A DNA stretch of 64,000 bases from DASSUW01 sp963844205 (lineage in GTDB: Bacteria > Actinomycetota > Thermoleophilia > Solirubrobacterales > Solirubrobacteraceae). A model generated the notes under the pieces. It saw nothing but the letters and a program-made list of their open reading frames with translations. It was not told the DNA's origin and searched no databases. The DNA lies in assembly GCA_963844205.1 (NCBI GenBank), contig CAWJNK010000005.1:1-64000 (forward strand), written 5' to 3'. This document shows positions 11,274 through 18,884 of this stretch, piece by piece. The position numbers were made by a program, and so were the translations under genes. The first letter of the stretch is position 1. Each line of letters begins with the position of its first letter.

Positions 11274-11648
11274 ATGGGCACCGACCAGTACCACGAGCCG
11301 CCGGAGGAGCTGCCGGGGCACGTGCGGACGTTCGCGCGCATGTGCGCGTCGCTCGTCGAGGAGGCCGAGGCGATCGGCTGGTACGAGCAGCGCCTCGCGA
11401 TCGAGCCCGACCCCGAGGCCGCGGCGATCATGCGCCAGGCGCAGGAGGAGGAGTTCAACCACTTCAGCATGGACCTCGAGTTCCTCCTGCGCCGCACGCC
11501 GATGTGGCGCGAGATCGCCGAGCGCGTGCTGTTCCAGCCGGGCGCGATCGTCGAGCGCGCGGAGGTCGCCGAGGAGCAGGTCATCCACGGCGACGACGGC
11601 GGCGACGGCTCGCTGGGGATCGGCGGCCTGAAGGGGGACGAACCGTGA
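11274..11648 (+). CDS. Encapsulated ferritin-like protein (EncFtn)
   Basis: 124 residues. It opens MGTDQYHEPPEELPG, the usual EncFtn opening, followed by two helices carrying EEAEAIGWYEQR and EEEFNHF, the Glu and ExxH ligands of the annular ferroxidase. The C-terminus DGSLGIGGLKG is a textbook encapsulin cargo-loading peptide, preceded by a flexible Asp/Gly stretch. Family members dimerise, form a ten-subunit ring and oxidise Fe(II) inside the encapsulin shell, giving an iron store and protection from peroxide. The ATG at 11274 is chosen over 11247 because it gives the family-typical opening. Its stop overlaps the shell gene GTG by 4 bases. Confidence 0.93.
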   Translation: MGTDQYHEPPEELPGHVRTFARMCASLVEEAEAIGWYEQRLAIEPDPEAAAIMRQAQEEEFNHFSMDLEFLLRRTPMWREIAERVLFQPGAIVERAEVAEEQVIHGDDGGDGSLGIGGLKGDEP

Positions 11649-12428
11649 ACCAGTTGCTGCGCTCGCTCGCACCGGTCACCGCGAAGGCCTGGGAGCTGAT
11701 CGAGGAGGAGGCGCGCCGGCAGCTGGAGACGGCGCTGGCCTCGCGCAAGCTCGTCGACTTCGCCGGGCCCCACGGCTGGGAGCACTCGGCGACCAACCTG
11801 GGGCGGACCGAGCCGGTCGCCGCGGGCGCGGGCGAGGGCGTGTCCGCACTGCGCAGGGTCGTGCTGCCGGTGGTCGAGCACCGTGCACCCTTCACGGTGT
11901 CCCGCGCCGAGCTGGCCGACATCGATCGCGGCGCCGAGAATCCCGACCTCGACGACCTGGCCGAGGCGGCGCGCCGGATCGCGGTGGCCGAGAACACGGC
12001 CGTCTTCGGCGGCGTCGCCGACGCGTCCCCGCACGCGCCGATCGTGCTGGGCGACGACGTCACGACGTGCCCGACGCACGTGGCACAGGCCGTGGAGGTC
12101 ATGCTCCGGTCGGGTGTCGGCGGCCCGTACGGGATGGCGCTCGGGCCGGCCCTGTACACCGCGGTGATCGAGACCACCGAGCACGGCGGGTACCCGCTGT
12201 TCGAACACCTGCGGCAGATCCTCGGCGGCCCCTTCGTCTGGGCGCCCGGCGTCGACGGCGCCGTCGTCCTGAGCCTCCGCGGCGGCGACTTCCTGTTCGA
12301 CTGCGGCCAGGACGTTGGCGATCGGCTACGACGGCCACGACGTCGAGGCCGTGTCGCTGTACCTCGTCGAGAGCTTCACGTTCCGCGTCGCGACCCGCGA
12401 GGCCGGCGTCGCGCTCCGGTCAACCTGA
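11645..12428 (+). CDS. Encapsulin shell protein, family 1 (one frameshift)
   Basis: HK97-fold capsid protein that builds the nanocompartment for the adjacent ferritin. The start GTG overlaps the cargo stop (GTGA). Conserved family segments are WELIEEEARRQLETALASRK, RKLVDFAGPHGWEHSATNLG, RRVVLPVVEHRAPFTVSRAE, AEARRIAVAENTAVFGG-like text near residue 120, and GGPYGMALGPALYTAVIETT. After GGDFLFDCGQDV (near 12312) the frame breaks; one base change restores AIGYDGHDVEAVSLYLVESF and TFRVATREAGVAL, the normal ending, with TGA at 12426-12428. Corrected length is about 260 residues, right for family 1. The family 1 pairing with EncFtn is classical; its place inside a heat-shock cluster is notable. Confidence 0.88.
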
Positions 12429-12748
12429 CGACGACAGCTCCCTAGCGTCAGATCTCTACGCACCCCCGAAGGTATTTCCCCGCATTTTGCGGACGTTTGC
12501 AGACCGTCGCTTGACATCGGCATCTGTGGCCGTATCACCGAGTTCAGCGGTTCGGTCGCCTCCACTGGTTGAGCCGCTCCTTCTCCGACGGGAACGCGTC
12601 TCGGCTCGCCGCACGGGCCGCGCCAGGACCGCCGTAGCGCGAAGTCCGGCCCCAGGAGGCAGATGTGTCTCAGGCTCCAATGAGTCCGCTGCACGCTGAC
12701 AGGGTCGCCCCTGGGGTCACGCATGCTCGCGAACGCGAAAGGAGCCCC
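12429..12748 (+). other. Intergenic leader region of hsp20
   Basis: 320 bases without a convincing gene, and less GC-rich than its surroundings (an AT-rich patch near 12468-12500). It holds a perfect short hairpin CCGCA-TTT-TGCGG (12480-12492), a strong promoter match at 12511-12537, and then about 210 bases of leader before hsp20 with an AAAGGAG Shine-Dalgarno at its end. Nearly every other promoter in the window sits within 12 bases of the start codon, so this long leader is exceptional and could hold an RNA thermometer or another control element. Confidence 0.5.
12511..12537 (+). promoter_or_regulatory. Promoter upstream of hsp20
   Basis: TTGACA-N15-GTATCA. It is the only good match in the gap and predicts a leader of about 205 bases. 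Confidence 0.5.
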
Positions 12749-13210
12749 ATGGCCCTCCCCGTGCGACGCCGTGACACCGCTCCCCAGCCCGTGCGGCGCT
12801 GGGACCCGTTCCGGGAGCTCGAAGGGCTCCAGGATCAGCTCGCACAACTGATGCAGCGCACCGCCCCCGACGGCGACGGCACCGCGCCGTTCATCCCGCT
12901 CGTCGACATCGAGGAGACCGAGGACGCGTGGATCGTCGAGGCCGACCTGCCCGGCGTCAAGCCCGAGGACGTCAACGTCGAGGTCCGCGGGTCCGAGCTC
13001 GCGATCTCCGGCGAGATCAAGGAGCGCCGGCGGGAGGGCATCCTGCGCCGGCGGACCCGCAAGACGGGCGAGTTCGACTACCACATCACGCTGCCCGGAG
13101 ACGCCGACGCCGAGCACATCGAGGCCGAGCTTCGCGACGGGGTCCTGACCGTGAGGATCCCAAAACCGGAGCAGGAGCGCCCGCGCCGGATCGACGTCAA
13201 GACCGGATAG
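12749..13210 (+). CDS. Small heat shock protein Hsp20/alpha-crystallin
   Basis: 153 residues. The N-terminal arm (WDPFRELEGLQDQLAQLMQR) precedes an alpha-crystallin domain (about 48-145) with IPLVDIEETEDAWIVEADLP and GVKPEDVNVEVRGSELAISG, the beta-7 to beta-9 text FDYHITLPGDADAEHIEAEL and DGVLTVRIPKPE. These proteins form oligomers that hold unfolded clients for DnaK/ClpB. An AAAGGAG site 5 bases before ATG 12749 defines the start. The sigma factor gene follows after 2 bases, so both are probably co-translated. It is comparable to HspX (Acr) of mycobacteria, the hallmark DosR-induced protein. Confidence 0.95.
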   Translation: MALPVRRRDTAPQPVRRWDPFRELEGLQDQLAQLMQRTAPDGDGTAPFIPLVDIEETEDAWIVEADLPGVKPEDVNVEVRGSELAISGEIKERRREGILRRRTRKTGEFDYHITLPGDADAEHIEAELRDGVLTVRIPKPEQERPRRIDVKTG

Positions 13211-13212
13211 CC

Positions 13213-14034
13213 GTGGAGGCCGTCTGCGATGGTCCCCGGGCCGCCCGCCTCTCGCTGGAGCGCGAGCGCGAGCTGGTCCGGGCCGCCCAGGGCGGCGATC
13301 GCGCCTCGCGCGATCGGCTGATCGATGCGTTCATGCCGCTCGTCGGCGGCGTGGCCCGCATCTATCGCGGTTCCCCGGCCGTCGACCGGGGCGAGCTCAT
13401 GCAGGAGGGCGTCGTCGGCCTCCTGCGCGCCCTCGGCCGCTACGACCTCGAGCAGGGCACGCCGTTCTGGGCCTACGCGTCGTGGTGGGTCCGCCAGGCG
13501 ATGCAGCAGCTCGTCGCCGAGCTGACCCGGCCGGTCGTCCTCTCCGACCGGGCGGCGCGCCAGCTCGCGCGGGTCAAGGACGCTCGCCGCGAGCACCTGC
13601 AGGCCCGCGGCAAGGAGCCGTCGCTGCGGGAGCTGGCCGACGAGACGCACCTCCCGCGCCGGCAGATCGAGAGCCTCGTCCTGGCGGAGCGCAGCGCGCG
13701 AGCGCTCGAGGAGCCCGTCACGGGAGACGAGGGCGTCGTCGGCACATTCGGCGACCTGCTCGCCGACCCGCAGGCCGAGGCCGCGTTCGAGCGCGTGCCG
13801 CACCGGCTCGAGGTCGAGCGCACGCTCCGCCTGCTCGAGGGCCTGAGCGAGCGCGAACGCACGATCCTCAACGGACGCTTCGGGCTCGACTGCGCCGAGC
13901 TGACGCTGCGCGAGCTCGCGGAGCGCCTGGGCGTGAGCGCCGAGCGCGTGCGCCAGATCGAGGAACGGGCGCTGTCGAGGCTCCGCGACGCCGTTGACAG
14001 CGAGCCGGACCGCCCTAGATACGGCCCCGAATGA
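13213..14034 (+). CDS. Sigma-70 family factor, group 2 (RpoD-like)
   Basis: 273 residues from GTG 13213. Region 2: GELMQEGVVGLLRALGRYDL, TPFWAYASWWVRQAMQQLVA, close to the primary sigma -10 recognition helix (ATWWIRQAI). Region 3 follows (GKEPSLRELADETHLPRRQI), then region 4 with LTLRELAERLGVSAERVRQI and EERALSRLRD. Region 1.1 is absent, so it is not the housekeeping factor but an alternative group 2 sigma. Co-transcription with hsp20, and the fact that its tail carries the promoter of the next gene, suggest that it runs part of this stress cluster. Region 2.4 resembles RpoD, so a TTG/TA-type promoter like the one repeated here would fit it; this is inference. Confidence 0.88.
   Translation: MEAVCDGPRAARLSLERERELVRAAQGGDRASRDRLIDAFMPLVGGVARIYRGSPAVDRGELMQEGVVGLLRALGRYDLEQGTPFWAYASWWVRQAMQQLVAELTRPVVLSDRAARQLARVKDARREHLQARGKEPSLRELADETHLPRRQIESLVLAERSARALEEPVTGDEGVVGTFGDLLADPQAEAAFERVPHRLEVERTLRLLEGLSERERTILNGRFGLDCAELTLRELAERLGVSAERVRQIEERALSRLRDAVDSEPDRPRYGPE
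13994..14020 (+). promoter_or_regulatory. Promoter of the thioredoxin-HPF fusion
   Basis: TTGACA-N15-CTAGAT inside the end of the sigma gene, 10 bases before ATG 14031. Confidence 0.5.
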
Positions 14035-15248
14035 CCATGGCATCGCCGGCGATCGTCGCGTGCACGAACTGCGGCAGGAAGAACCGCGTGGCGGTCGCCG
14101 CGCGCGGCGTGCCGCGCTGCGCGGTCTGTCACGAGCCGCTCCCGTGGATCGTCGACGCGGACGGGCACGCGTTCGCCGCCGCGATCGACGCCGACGTGCC
14201 GGTGCTCGTCGACTTCTGGGCCGAGTGGTGCGCGCCGTGCCGCATGATCGGCCCGATCGTGGAGCGCCTCGGCCGGGAGCTGGCGGGCCGCCTGAAGGTC
14301 GTGAAGCTGGACGTCGACGGTGCGCCGGACGTCGCGGCGCGGTACGGCGCGCAGAGCATTCCCCTGCTCGTCCTCTTCCGCGACGGCGAGGAGGCCGACC
14401 GCCTCGTCGGCGCGGCCCCCGAACCGCAGCTGCGCCAGTGGCTCGAACCCCACCTTCCCGCCGAGCGCGCCGCGTCGACGCTGACGGTCGAGCTCGTCGT
14501 CCGCGGAGCGATCCCGCGTGCCGACGCGGAGGCCGCCCGGGCGTACGTCGCCGGGCTGGGCCGCCACGTCGACGGGCCGCCGGTCGCGGCGCGGCTGGCG
14601 CTGGACGCCATCGCGAGCGCCGGCTTCCGGCAGCGCTGCGCCGCCCGCGCGCAGCTGGTGGTCGGCGGGCGCGAGCTGGCGGCCAGGGCCGTGGCGCCCT
14701 CGGCGGCGAGGGCCGCCGAGATCGTCGCGGACCGGCTCCGCCGCCAGCTGCAGCGGCTGGCCGGCAGCGACGTCGCGACGCGCAACGAGCCTCGCGTCAT
14801 CGAGGGCGCCGTCCGCGACCTCGTGGGCGACCGTCGCCCGCCGCCGCCCCGTCGGGTCAAGCCCGCCGGCGAACGCAGCATCGTCCCCCGCCACACGTAC
14901 GCGGCCGAACCGGAGCCCACGCTGTCGGCGATCGCCGATCTGCTCGACCTCGACGAGGAGTTCCACCTGTTCTCACACGCGCGGAGCGGCGAGGACGTCG
15001 TGGTCCACTGGCGCGACGACCGGCGGATCGGCCTGCTCTTCCCGCCCGGCAGCGTCCTCGCCGACGAGCGGGACATCGTCGTGCCGAGGCCGAGCCGGTA
15101 CTCCCGGCCGCTCGCGCTCGAGGAGGCACGGGCGGAGATGGACGTGCTCATGCATCGGTTCCTGTACTTCCTCGACGCCGGGGACGAGCGCGGCAGGGTG
15201 CTCTACCTGCGCCTCGACGGCGACTACGGGCTCGTGCAGCCATGGTGA
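14031..15248 (+). CDS. Thioredoxin fused to a long-type ribosome hibernation promoting factor
   Basis: 405 residues. A zinc ribbon (C11, C14, C30, C33) and a thioredoxin domain (about 40-140) with active site VDFWAEWCAPC (C67, C70) form a Trx2-like unit. From about 150 the sequence becomes an S30AE/HPF N-domain (TLTVELVVRGAIPRADAEAA ... AEIVADRLRRQLQRLAG), then two S30AE C-domains: LDLDEEFHLFSHARSGEDVV (about 310-350) and MHRFLYFLDAG plus VLYLRLDGDYGLVQP (about 355-405). The tandem tail is that of actinobacterial dormancy HPFs (RafH-like), which stabilise idle 70S ribosomes. I do not know of a described Trx-HPF fusion; the join is in one clean frame. ATG 14031 overlaps the sigma stop (ATGA); ATG 14037 is possible. 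Confidence 0.82.
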   Translation: MTMASPAIVACTNCGRKNRVAVAARGVPRCAVCHEPLPWIVDADGHAFAAAIDADVPVLVDFWAEWCAPCRMIGPIVERLGRELAGRLKVVKLDVDGAPDVAARYGAQSIPLLVLFRDGEEADRLVGAAPEPQLRQWLEPHLPAERAASTLTVELVVRGAIPRADAEAARAYVAGLGRHVDGPPVAARLALDAIASAGFRQRCAARAQLVVGGRELAARAVAPSAARAAEIVADRLRRQLQRLAGSDVATRNEPRVIEGAVRDLVGDRRPPPPRRVKPAGERSIVPRHTYAAEPEPTLSAIADLLDLDEEFHLFSHARSGEDVVVHWRDDRRIGLLFPPGSVLADERDIVVPRPSRYSRPLALEEARAEMDVLMHRFLYFLDAGDERGRVLYLRLDGDYGLVQPW

Positions 15249-17434
15249 CCCGCGACGGCTGGAAGGTGGAGGGCGACGCGCTCATGCGCGAGCTCGCGAT
15301 GCGCGACTTCGACGAGGCGCTCGGCATGGTCAACCGCATCGCGGCGGCCGCCAAAGACCACTTCCGGCGTCCCGACATGTGCATCTCGGAGTTCAACCGC
15401 GTCCGCATCATCGTGGCCAACCCCCATCACGCGGGCATCACCGAGGCCGAGCGGCGCCTCGCCGCCAAGGTGGACGCCGTGGTGGGTGTCGAGCTGATGC
15501 CGATGCGTCACGTCGTCGGCGAGGTGCCACAGGGCGGGAGCCCGTGGCCGCCGATCGCCTCCTACGCGTTCCTGTCCGACTGCGAGGTCTGCGCGCTGGT
15601 GGCGCCGAGCGGCAACGTCGAATGGCTGTGCCTGCCCCGCTTCGACGCCCCGTCGGTCTTCGGCTCGATCCTCGACCGCGATGCCGGCGCCTTCCGCCTG
15701 GCCCCGGTCGACACCAGCGTCCCGGCCGGCCGTCGCTACCTCCCCGGGACCATGGTCACGGAGACGACGTGGAACACCCGGACCGGCTGGATCGTGGTCT
15801 GCGACGCGCTGCTGATCGGGCCCTGGCATCACGACACCAGGCGCTCGCGGACCCACCGGCGCACGCCGAAGGACACCGACGCCGATCACGTGCTCCTGCG
15901 CACGGTGAGGTGCGTCACCGGCCGCGTCGACGTCCGCATGGAATGCGAGCCTCGTCCCGCTTACGGGCTGGAGCCTGTGACCTGGCACTACTACGGCGAG
16001 GGCTACTCGTCGGCCGTGGCGCGGGTCGAGGGCGGATTGACGCTTCGCCTGACCAGCGACCTGCGCCTCGGCTTCGAGGGCGGCAGTGCGCGGGCGCGGA
16101 CCACGATGCGCCAGGGCGACACGGCGTTCGTCGCCCTCGCCTGGAGCGAGCACGCCGCTCCAACCACGTACCAGGAGGCGGCACGGCGGCTCGACTTCAC
16201 CTCCGCCTACTGGAACGAGTGGCTGCTGCGGGGCGACTTCCCCGACCACCCGTGGCGGATCTACCTGCAGCGCAGCGCGCTCGCGCTGAAGGGTCTGACG
16301 TACGCGCCGACCGGCGCGATGGTCGCCGCCCCCACCACGTCGCTCCCCGAGACCCCCGGCGGCAGCCGCAACTGGGACTACCGCTACAGCTGGATCCGCG
16401 ACTCGACGTTCATGCTGTGGGCGCTCTACACGCTCGGCTTCGACGAGGAGGCCAACGACTTCTTCTACTTCATCCGGGACGTGGTGGGCACGAGCGCCAA
16501 GCTCCAGGTCCTGTACGGGGTCGGGGGCGAGCAGCAGCTGCCCGAACGCACGCTCGACCACCTGAGCGGGTACGGACACGCGCGTCCGGTCCGCGTCGGC
16601 AACGACGCCTACCTCCACCGGCAGCACGACGTCTGGGGCGCGCTGCTGGACTCGATCTTCCTCCACACACGATCGCGCGACGGCCTCGCGGAGTCGACGT
16701 GGACGATGTTGCGCGACCAGGTCGATGAGGCGATCGCACACTGGCGCGAACCCGACCGCGGGATCTGGGAGGTCCGCGGCGAGCCGAAGCACTTCACGTC
16801 CTCGAAGGTGATGTGCTGGGTCGCCTGCGACCGCGGCGCGCGGCTGGCACGACTGCGCTCGGCGCACGATCTCGCGTCGCGCTGGCAGTCGGCGGCCGAC
16901 GAGATCCATGCCGACGTCTGCGCCAACGCGATCGACCACCGCGGCGCCTTCACGCAGCACTACGACACCGACTCGCTGGACGCGTCGTGCCTGCTGCTGC
17001 CGCTCGTCCGGTTCCTGCCGGCGGACGACGAGCGGATCGTCAGCACCGTCAACGCGATCGCCGAGGAGCTCACCGACCACGGCCTCGTGCGCCGGTACCG
17101 GACGACCGAGACCGACGACGGGCTCGTCGGCGAGGAGGGCGCGTTCGCGATCTGCACGTTCTGGCTGGTCAGCGCCGAGGTGGAGATCGGCGAGATCGGC
17201 CGGGCGCGGGCGCGCTGCGAGCAGGCGCTCTGCCACGCCTCGCCGCTGTACCTCTACGCCGAGCAGATCGACCCGCGCTCCGCGCGCCACCTCGGCAACT
17301 TCCCGCAGGCGTTCTCGCACCTCGCGCTCATCAACGCGGTGGTGCACGTCATCCGGGCCGACGAGGCGCTCGCCCGCGATGAGCCGCTGATCGCGACCCC
17401 CAGTGCCAACACCGTCACCGAGGAGGCGAGCTGA
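15242..17434 (+). CDS. Pterin dehydratase-like domain fused to GH15 glucoamylase/trehalase-family enzyme
   Basis: 730 residues. Residues 1-80 match 4a-hydroxytetrahydrobiopterin dehydratase (WKVEGDALMRELAMRDFDEA, MVNRIAAAAKDHFRRPDM, NRVRIIVANPHHAGITEAER), but the usual HHPD active-site pair is replaced by HFRRPD, so dehydratase activity is doubtful. From about residue 105 a complete GH15 protein follows: VAPSGNVEWLCLPRFDAPSV, the barrel motif GGSRNWDYRYSWIRDSTFML, SSKVMCWVACDRG, and the catalytic-acid segment GEEGAFAICTFWLVSAEVE. GH15 enzymes of this group hydrolyse alpha-glucans or trehalose. The start overlaps the previous stop by 7 bases. A trehalose synthase is encoded at 55949, so trehalose turnover is plausible. 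Confidence 0.85.
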   Translation: MVTRDGWKVEGDALMRELAMRDFDEALGMVNRIAAAAKDHFRRPDMCISEFNRVRIIVANPHHAGITEAERRLAAKVDAVVGVELMPMRHVVGEVPQGGSPWPPIASYAFLSDCEVCALVAPSGNVEWLCLPRFDAPSVFGSILDRDAGAFRLAPVDTSVPAGRRYLPGTMVTETTWNTRTGWIVVCDALLIGPWHHDTRRSRTHRRTPKDTDADHVLLRTVRCVTGRVDVRMECEPRPAYGLEPVTWHYYGEGYSSAVARVEGGLTLRLTSDLRLGFEGGSARARTTMRQGDTAFVALAWSEHAAPTTYQEAARRLDFTSAYWNEWLLRGDFPDHPWRIYLQRSALALKGLTYAPTGAMVAAPTTSLPETPGGSRNWDYRYSWIRDSTFMLWALYTLGFDEEANDFFYFIRDVVGTSAKLQVLYGVGGEQQLPERTLDHLSGYGHARPVRVGNDAYLHRQHDVWGALLDSIFLHTRSRDGLAESTWTMLRDQVDEAIAHWREPDRGIWEVRGEPKHFTSSKVMCWVACDRGARLARLRSAHDLASRWQSAADEIHADVCANAIDHRGAFTQHYDTDSLDASCLLLPLVRFLPADDERIVSTVNAIAEELTDHGLVRRYRTTETDDGLVGEEGAFAICTFWLVSAEVEIGEIGRARARCEQALCHASPLYLYAEQIDPRSARHLGNFPQAFSHLALINAVVHVIRADEALARDEPLIATPSANTVTEEAS

Positions 17435-17436
17435 GC

Positions 17437-18285
17437 ATGGACCCGGTGAGCCTGCTGTGGCTGTTCTTCATCCTGGCGTCGCTCCAGCCGGCGCTGGCGC
17501 GGCAGGCGCTCCTGCTGCAACGGCGCCGCGCGCTGAACGACATCTCGAAGCAGCGCGGAGCCACGGTGATCACGCTCATCCACCGGCAGGAGACGATTTC
17601 GCTGCTCGGCTTCCCGCTGGTCCGCTTCATCGACATCGACGACGCCGAGAGCGTGCTCCGGGCGATCCGCGAGACACCGCAGGGGCGCCCGATCGAGATC
17701 ATCCTCCACACCCCCGGCGGCATGGTCATCGCGGCTCGGCAGATCGCATCCGCCCTCGCCGACCACGACGCGCGGGTCACGGCCGTGGTGCCGCACTACG
17801 CGATGAGCGGCGGGACGCTGATCGCGCTCGCCTGCGACGAGATCGTGGTCGAGTCGCATGCCGCGCTCGGGCCGGTCGATCCGCAGATCAACCAGCTGCC
17901 GGCGGCCTCCTACGTCGAGGTGGCGAGGATGCCGGGCGACCGCGACGACCGCACGCTGCTCATGGCCGACGTGAGCCGCAAGGCGATCGCCCAGGTCGAG
18001 GGGTTCACCGCCCGGCTGCTCGAACGCCGGATCGGTCCCCAGCGCGCCGCCGAGGTGGCCGCGCTGCTGGCCACGGGCACATGGACGCACGACCACCCGC
18101 TCCAGCCGCCCGAGCTCCGGACGCTCGGGCTGCCCGTCAGCGTCGGCGTCGGCGAAGCCGAGCGCGAGCTGATGACGCTGTATCCGCAGCCGCGCGGACG
18201 GACTCCCGCCGTGGAGTACGTGCCGGGGCCGCCGACGCCCGGGCTGCCGCCGGGACGGCGCGCACCGACATCGTCGAAGGGTTGA
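17437..18285 (+). CDS. SDH_sah family serine protease-like membrane protein
   Basis: 282 residues. One N-terminal membrane helix (SLLWLFFILASLQPALARQA) and then a ClpP/crotonase-fold domain: IEIILHTPGGMVIAARQIAS (oxyanion Gly-Gly), the nucleophile motif HYAMSGGTLIALACDEIVVE, and LGPVDPQI. This is the serine dehydrogenase proteinase (SDH_sah) family, ATP-independent membrane-bound peptidases related to SppA. A Ser sits at the expected position and a Lys follows in VSRKAIAQVEG. The last 50 residues are proline-rich. It begins 3 bases after the GH15 stop, so it is probably the last gene of the hsp20-sigma-HPF operon. Confidence 0.83.
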   Translation: MDPVSLLWLFFILASLQPALARQALLLQRRRALNDISKQRGATVITLIHRQETISLLGFPLVRFIDIDDAESVLRAIRETPQGRPIEIILHTPGGMVIAARQIASALADHDARVTAVVPHYAMSGGTLIALACDEIVVESHAALGPVDPQINQLPAASYVEVARMPGDRDDRTLLMADVSRKAIAQVEGFTARLLERRIGPQRAAEVAALLATGTWTHDHPLQPPELRTLGLPVSVGVGEAERELMTLYPQPRGRTPAVEYVPGPPTPGLPPGRRAPTSSKG

Positions 18286-18308
18286 CCGCCGCGACGCGCG
18301 GCCTAACG
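18282..18308 (+). promoter_or_regulatory. Promoter of the 18317 gene
   Basis: TTGACC-N15-CTAACG; the -35 includes the stop codon of the preceding gene. It ends 8 bases before GTG 18317. Confidence 0.5.
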
Positions 18309-18316
18309 GGCGAGGC

Positions 18317-18884
18317 GTGGCGAGCTTGCTGCTCGAGCACTTCCGGGCACCATCCGGCATGCGCGACCTGCGCGCGTTCGAGTCCGCGCGCAGGCGGACC
18401 CTCGCCGAGCTCGCCGGCCGCACCGTGTGGTGCGCCGGCGGGGCCGCCGCCGAGGCGCTGCGCCGGCGCCTGCACTGGGCCGTCGACGCCGGCATCGAGG
18501 CGCTGCCGCTCCGGCTCCCGGCGGCCGAGGATCTGGTCGACGACGTGCGTCCGGACGACATCGTCGTCGTGCACGATCCGCTGACGGCGGCGCGCGCCGA
18601 GGCGATCCGCGCGCGGGGCGCCCATGCGGTCTGGCACGTGGTCGCCCCGCGCGAGCCGGCGCCGGCGATCGACGCCTACGTGATGACCGGCCGCACCGCC
18701 GACGAAGCGCAGATCGTCGTCGCCGTCGATGCCGCGCGCGGGCATCGTTGCGGCCAAGGAGATCCAGGGCGGCGGTTACCGGGACGTCGGCTGGACCAGC
18801 CTGCTCGCCGACGTCGTCCGGACGGATCGCGACGAGTGCGTCGGGGGCACCCTGCACGCGCGTCCGGCCGTCGCCCCCCGATGA
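18317..18884 (+). CDS. Unnamed protein resembling the N-terminal half of trehalose synthase TreT (one frameshift)
   Basis: About 188 residues after correction. It reads LAGRTVWCAGGAAAEALRRR, VDAGIEALPLRLP and VRPDDIVVVHDPLTAARAEA, ending ECVGGTLHARPAVAPR. The order and text follow the N-terminal Rossmann domain of the TreT at 55949 (LDGHVVWNVNSTAKGG, VRPDDIVIVHDPQPAGLIGA), but the nucleotide-sugar-binding half is absent. Near 18737 one base change is needed to pass from VAVDAARG to GIVAAKEIQGGGYRDVGWTS. The corrected stop overlaps the next start (ATGA), which supports the correction. It may be a truncated, catalytically dead relative with a regulatory or binding role. No family name is known to me. 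Confidence 0.5.

Noticed and set aside
9188..12445. A 1085-codon plus-strand open frame antisense to dnaK and grpE
   Set aside because: It is a by-product of high GC: composition is Arg/Leu/Asp repeats without family likeness, while the minus strand encodes complete DnaK and GrpE. Only its last part coincides with the encapsulin frame.
15224..17347. A 707-codon minus-strand open frame over the GH15 gene
   Set aside because: Shadow of the GH15 fusion, with no conserved motifs.
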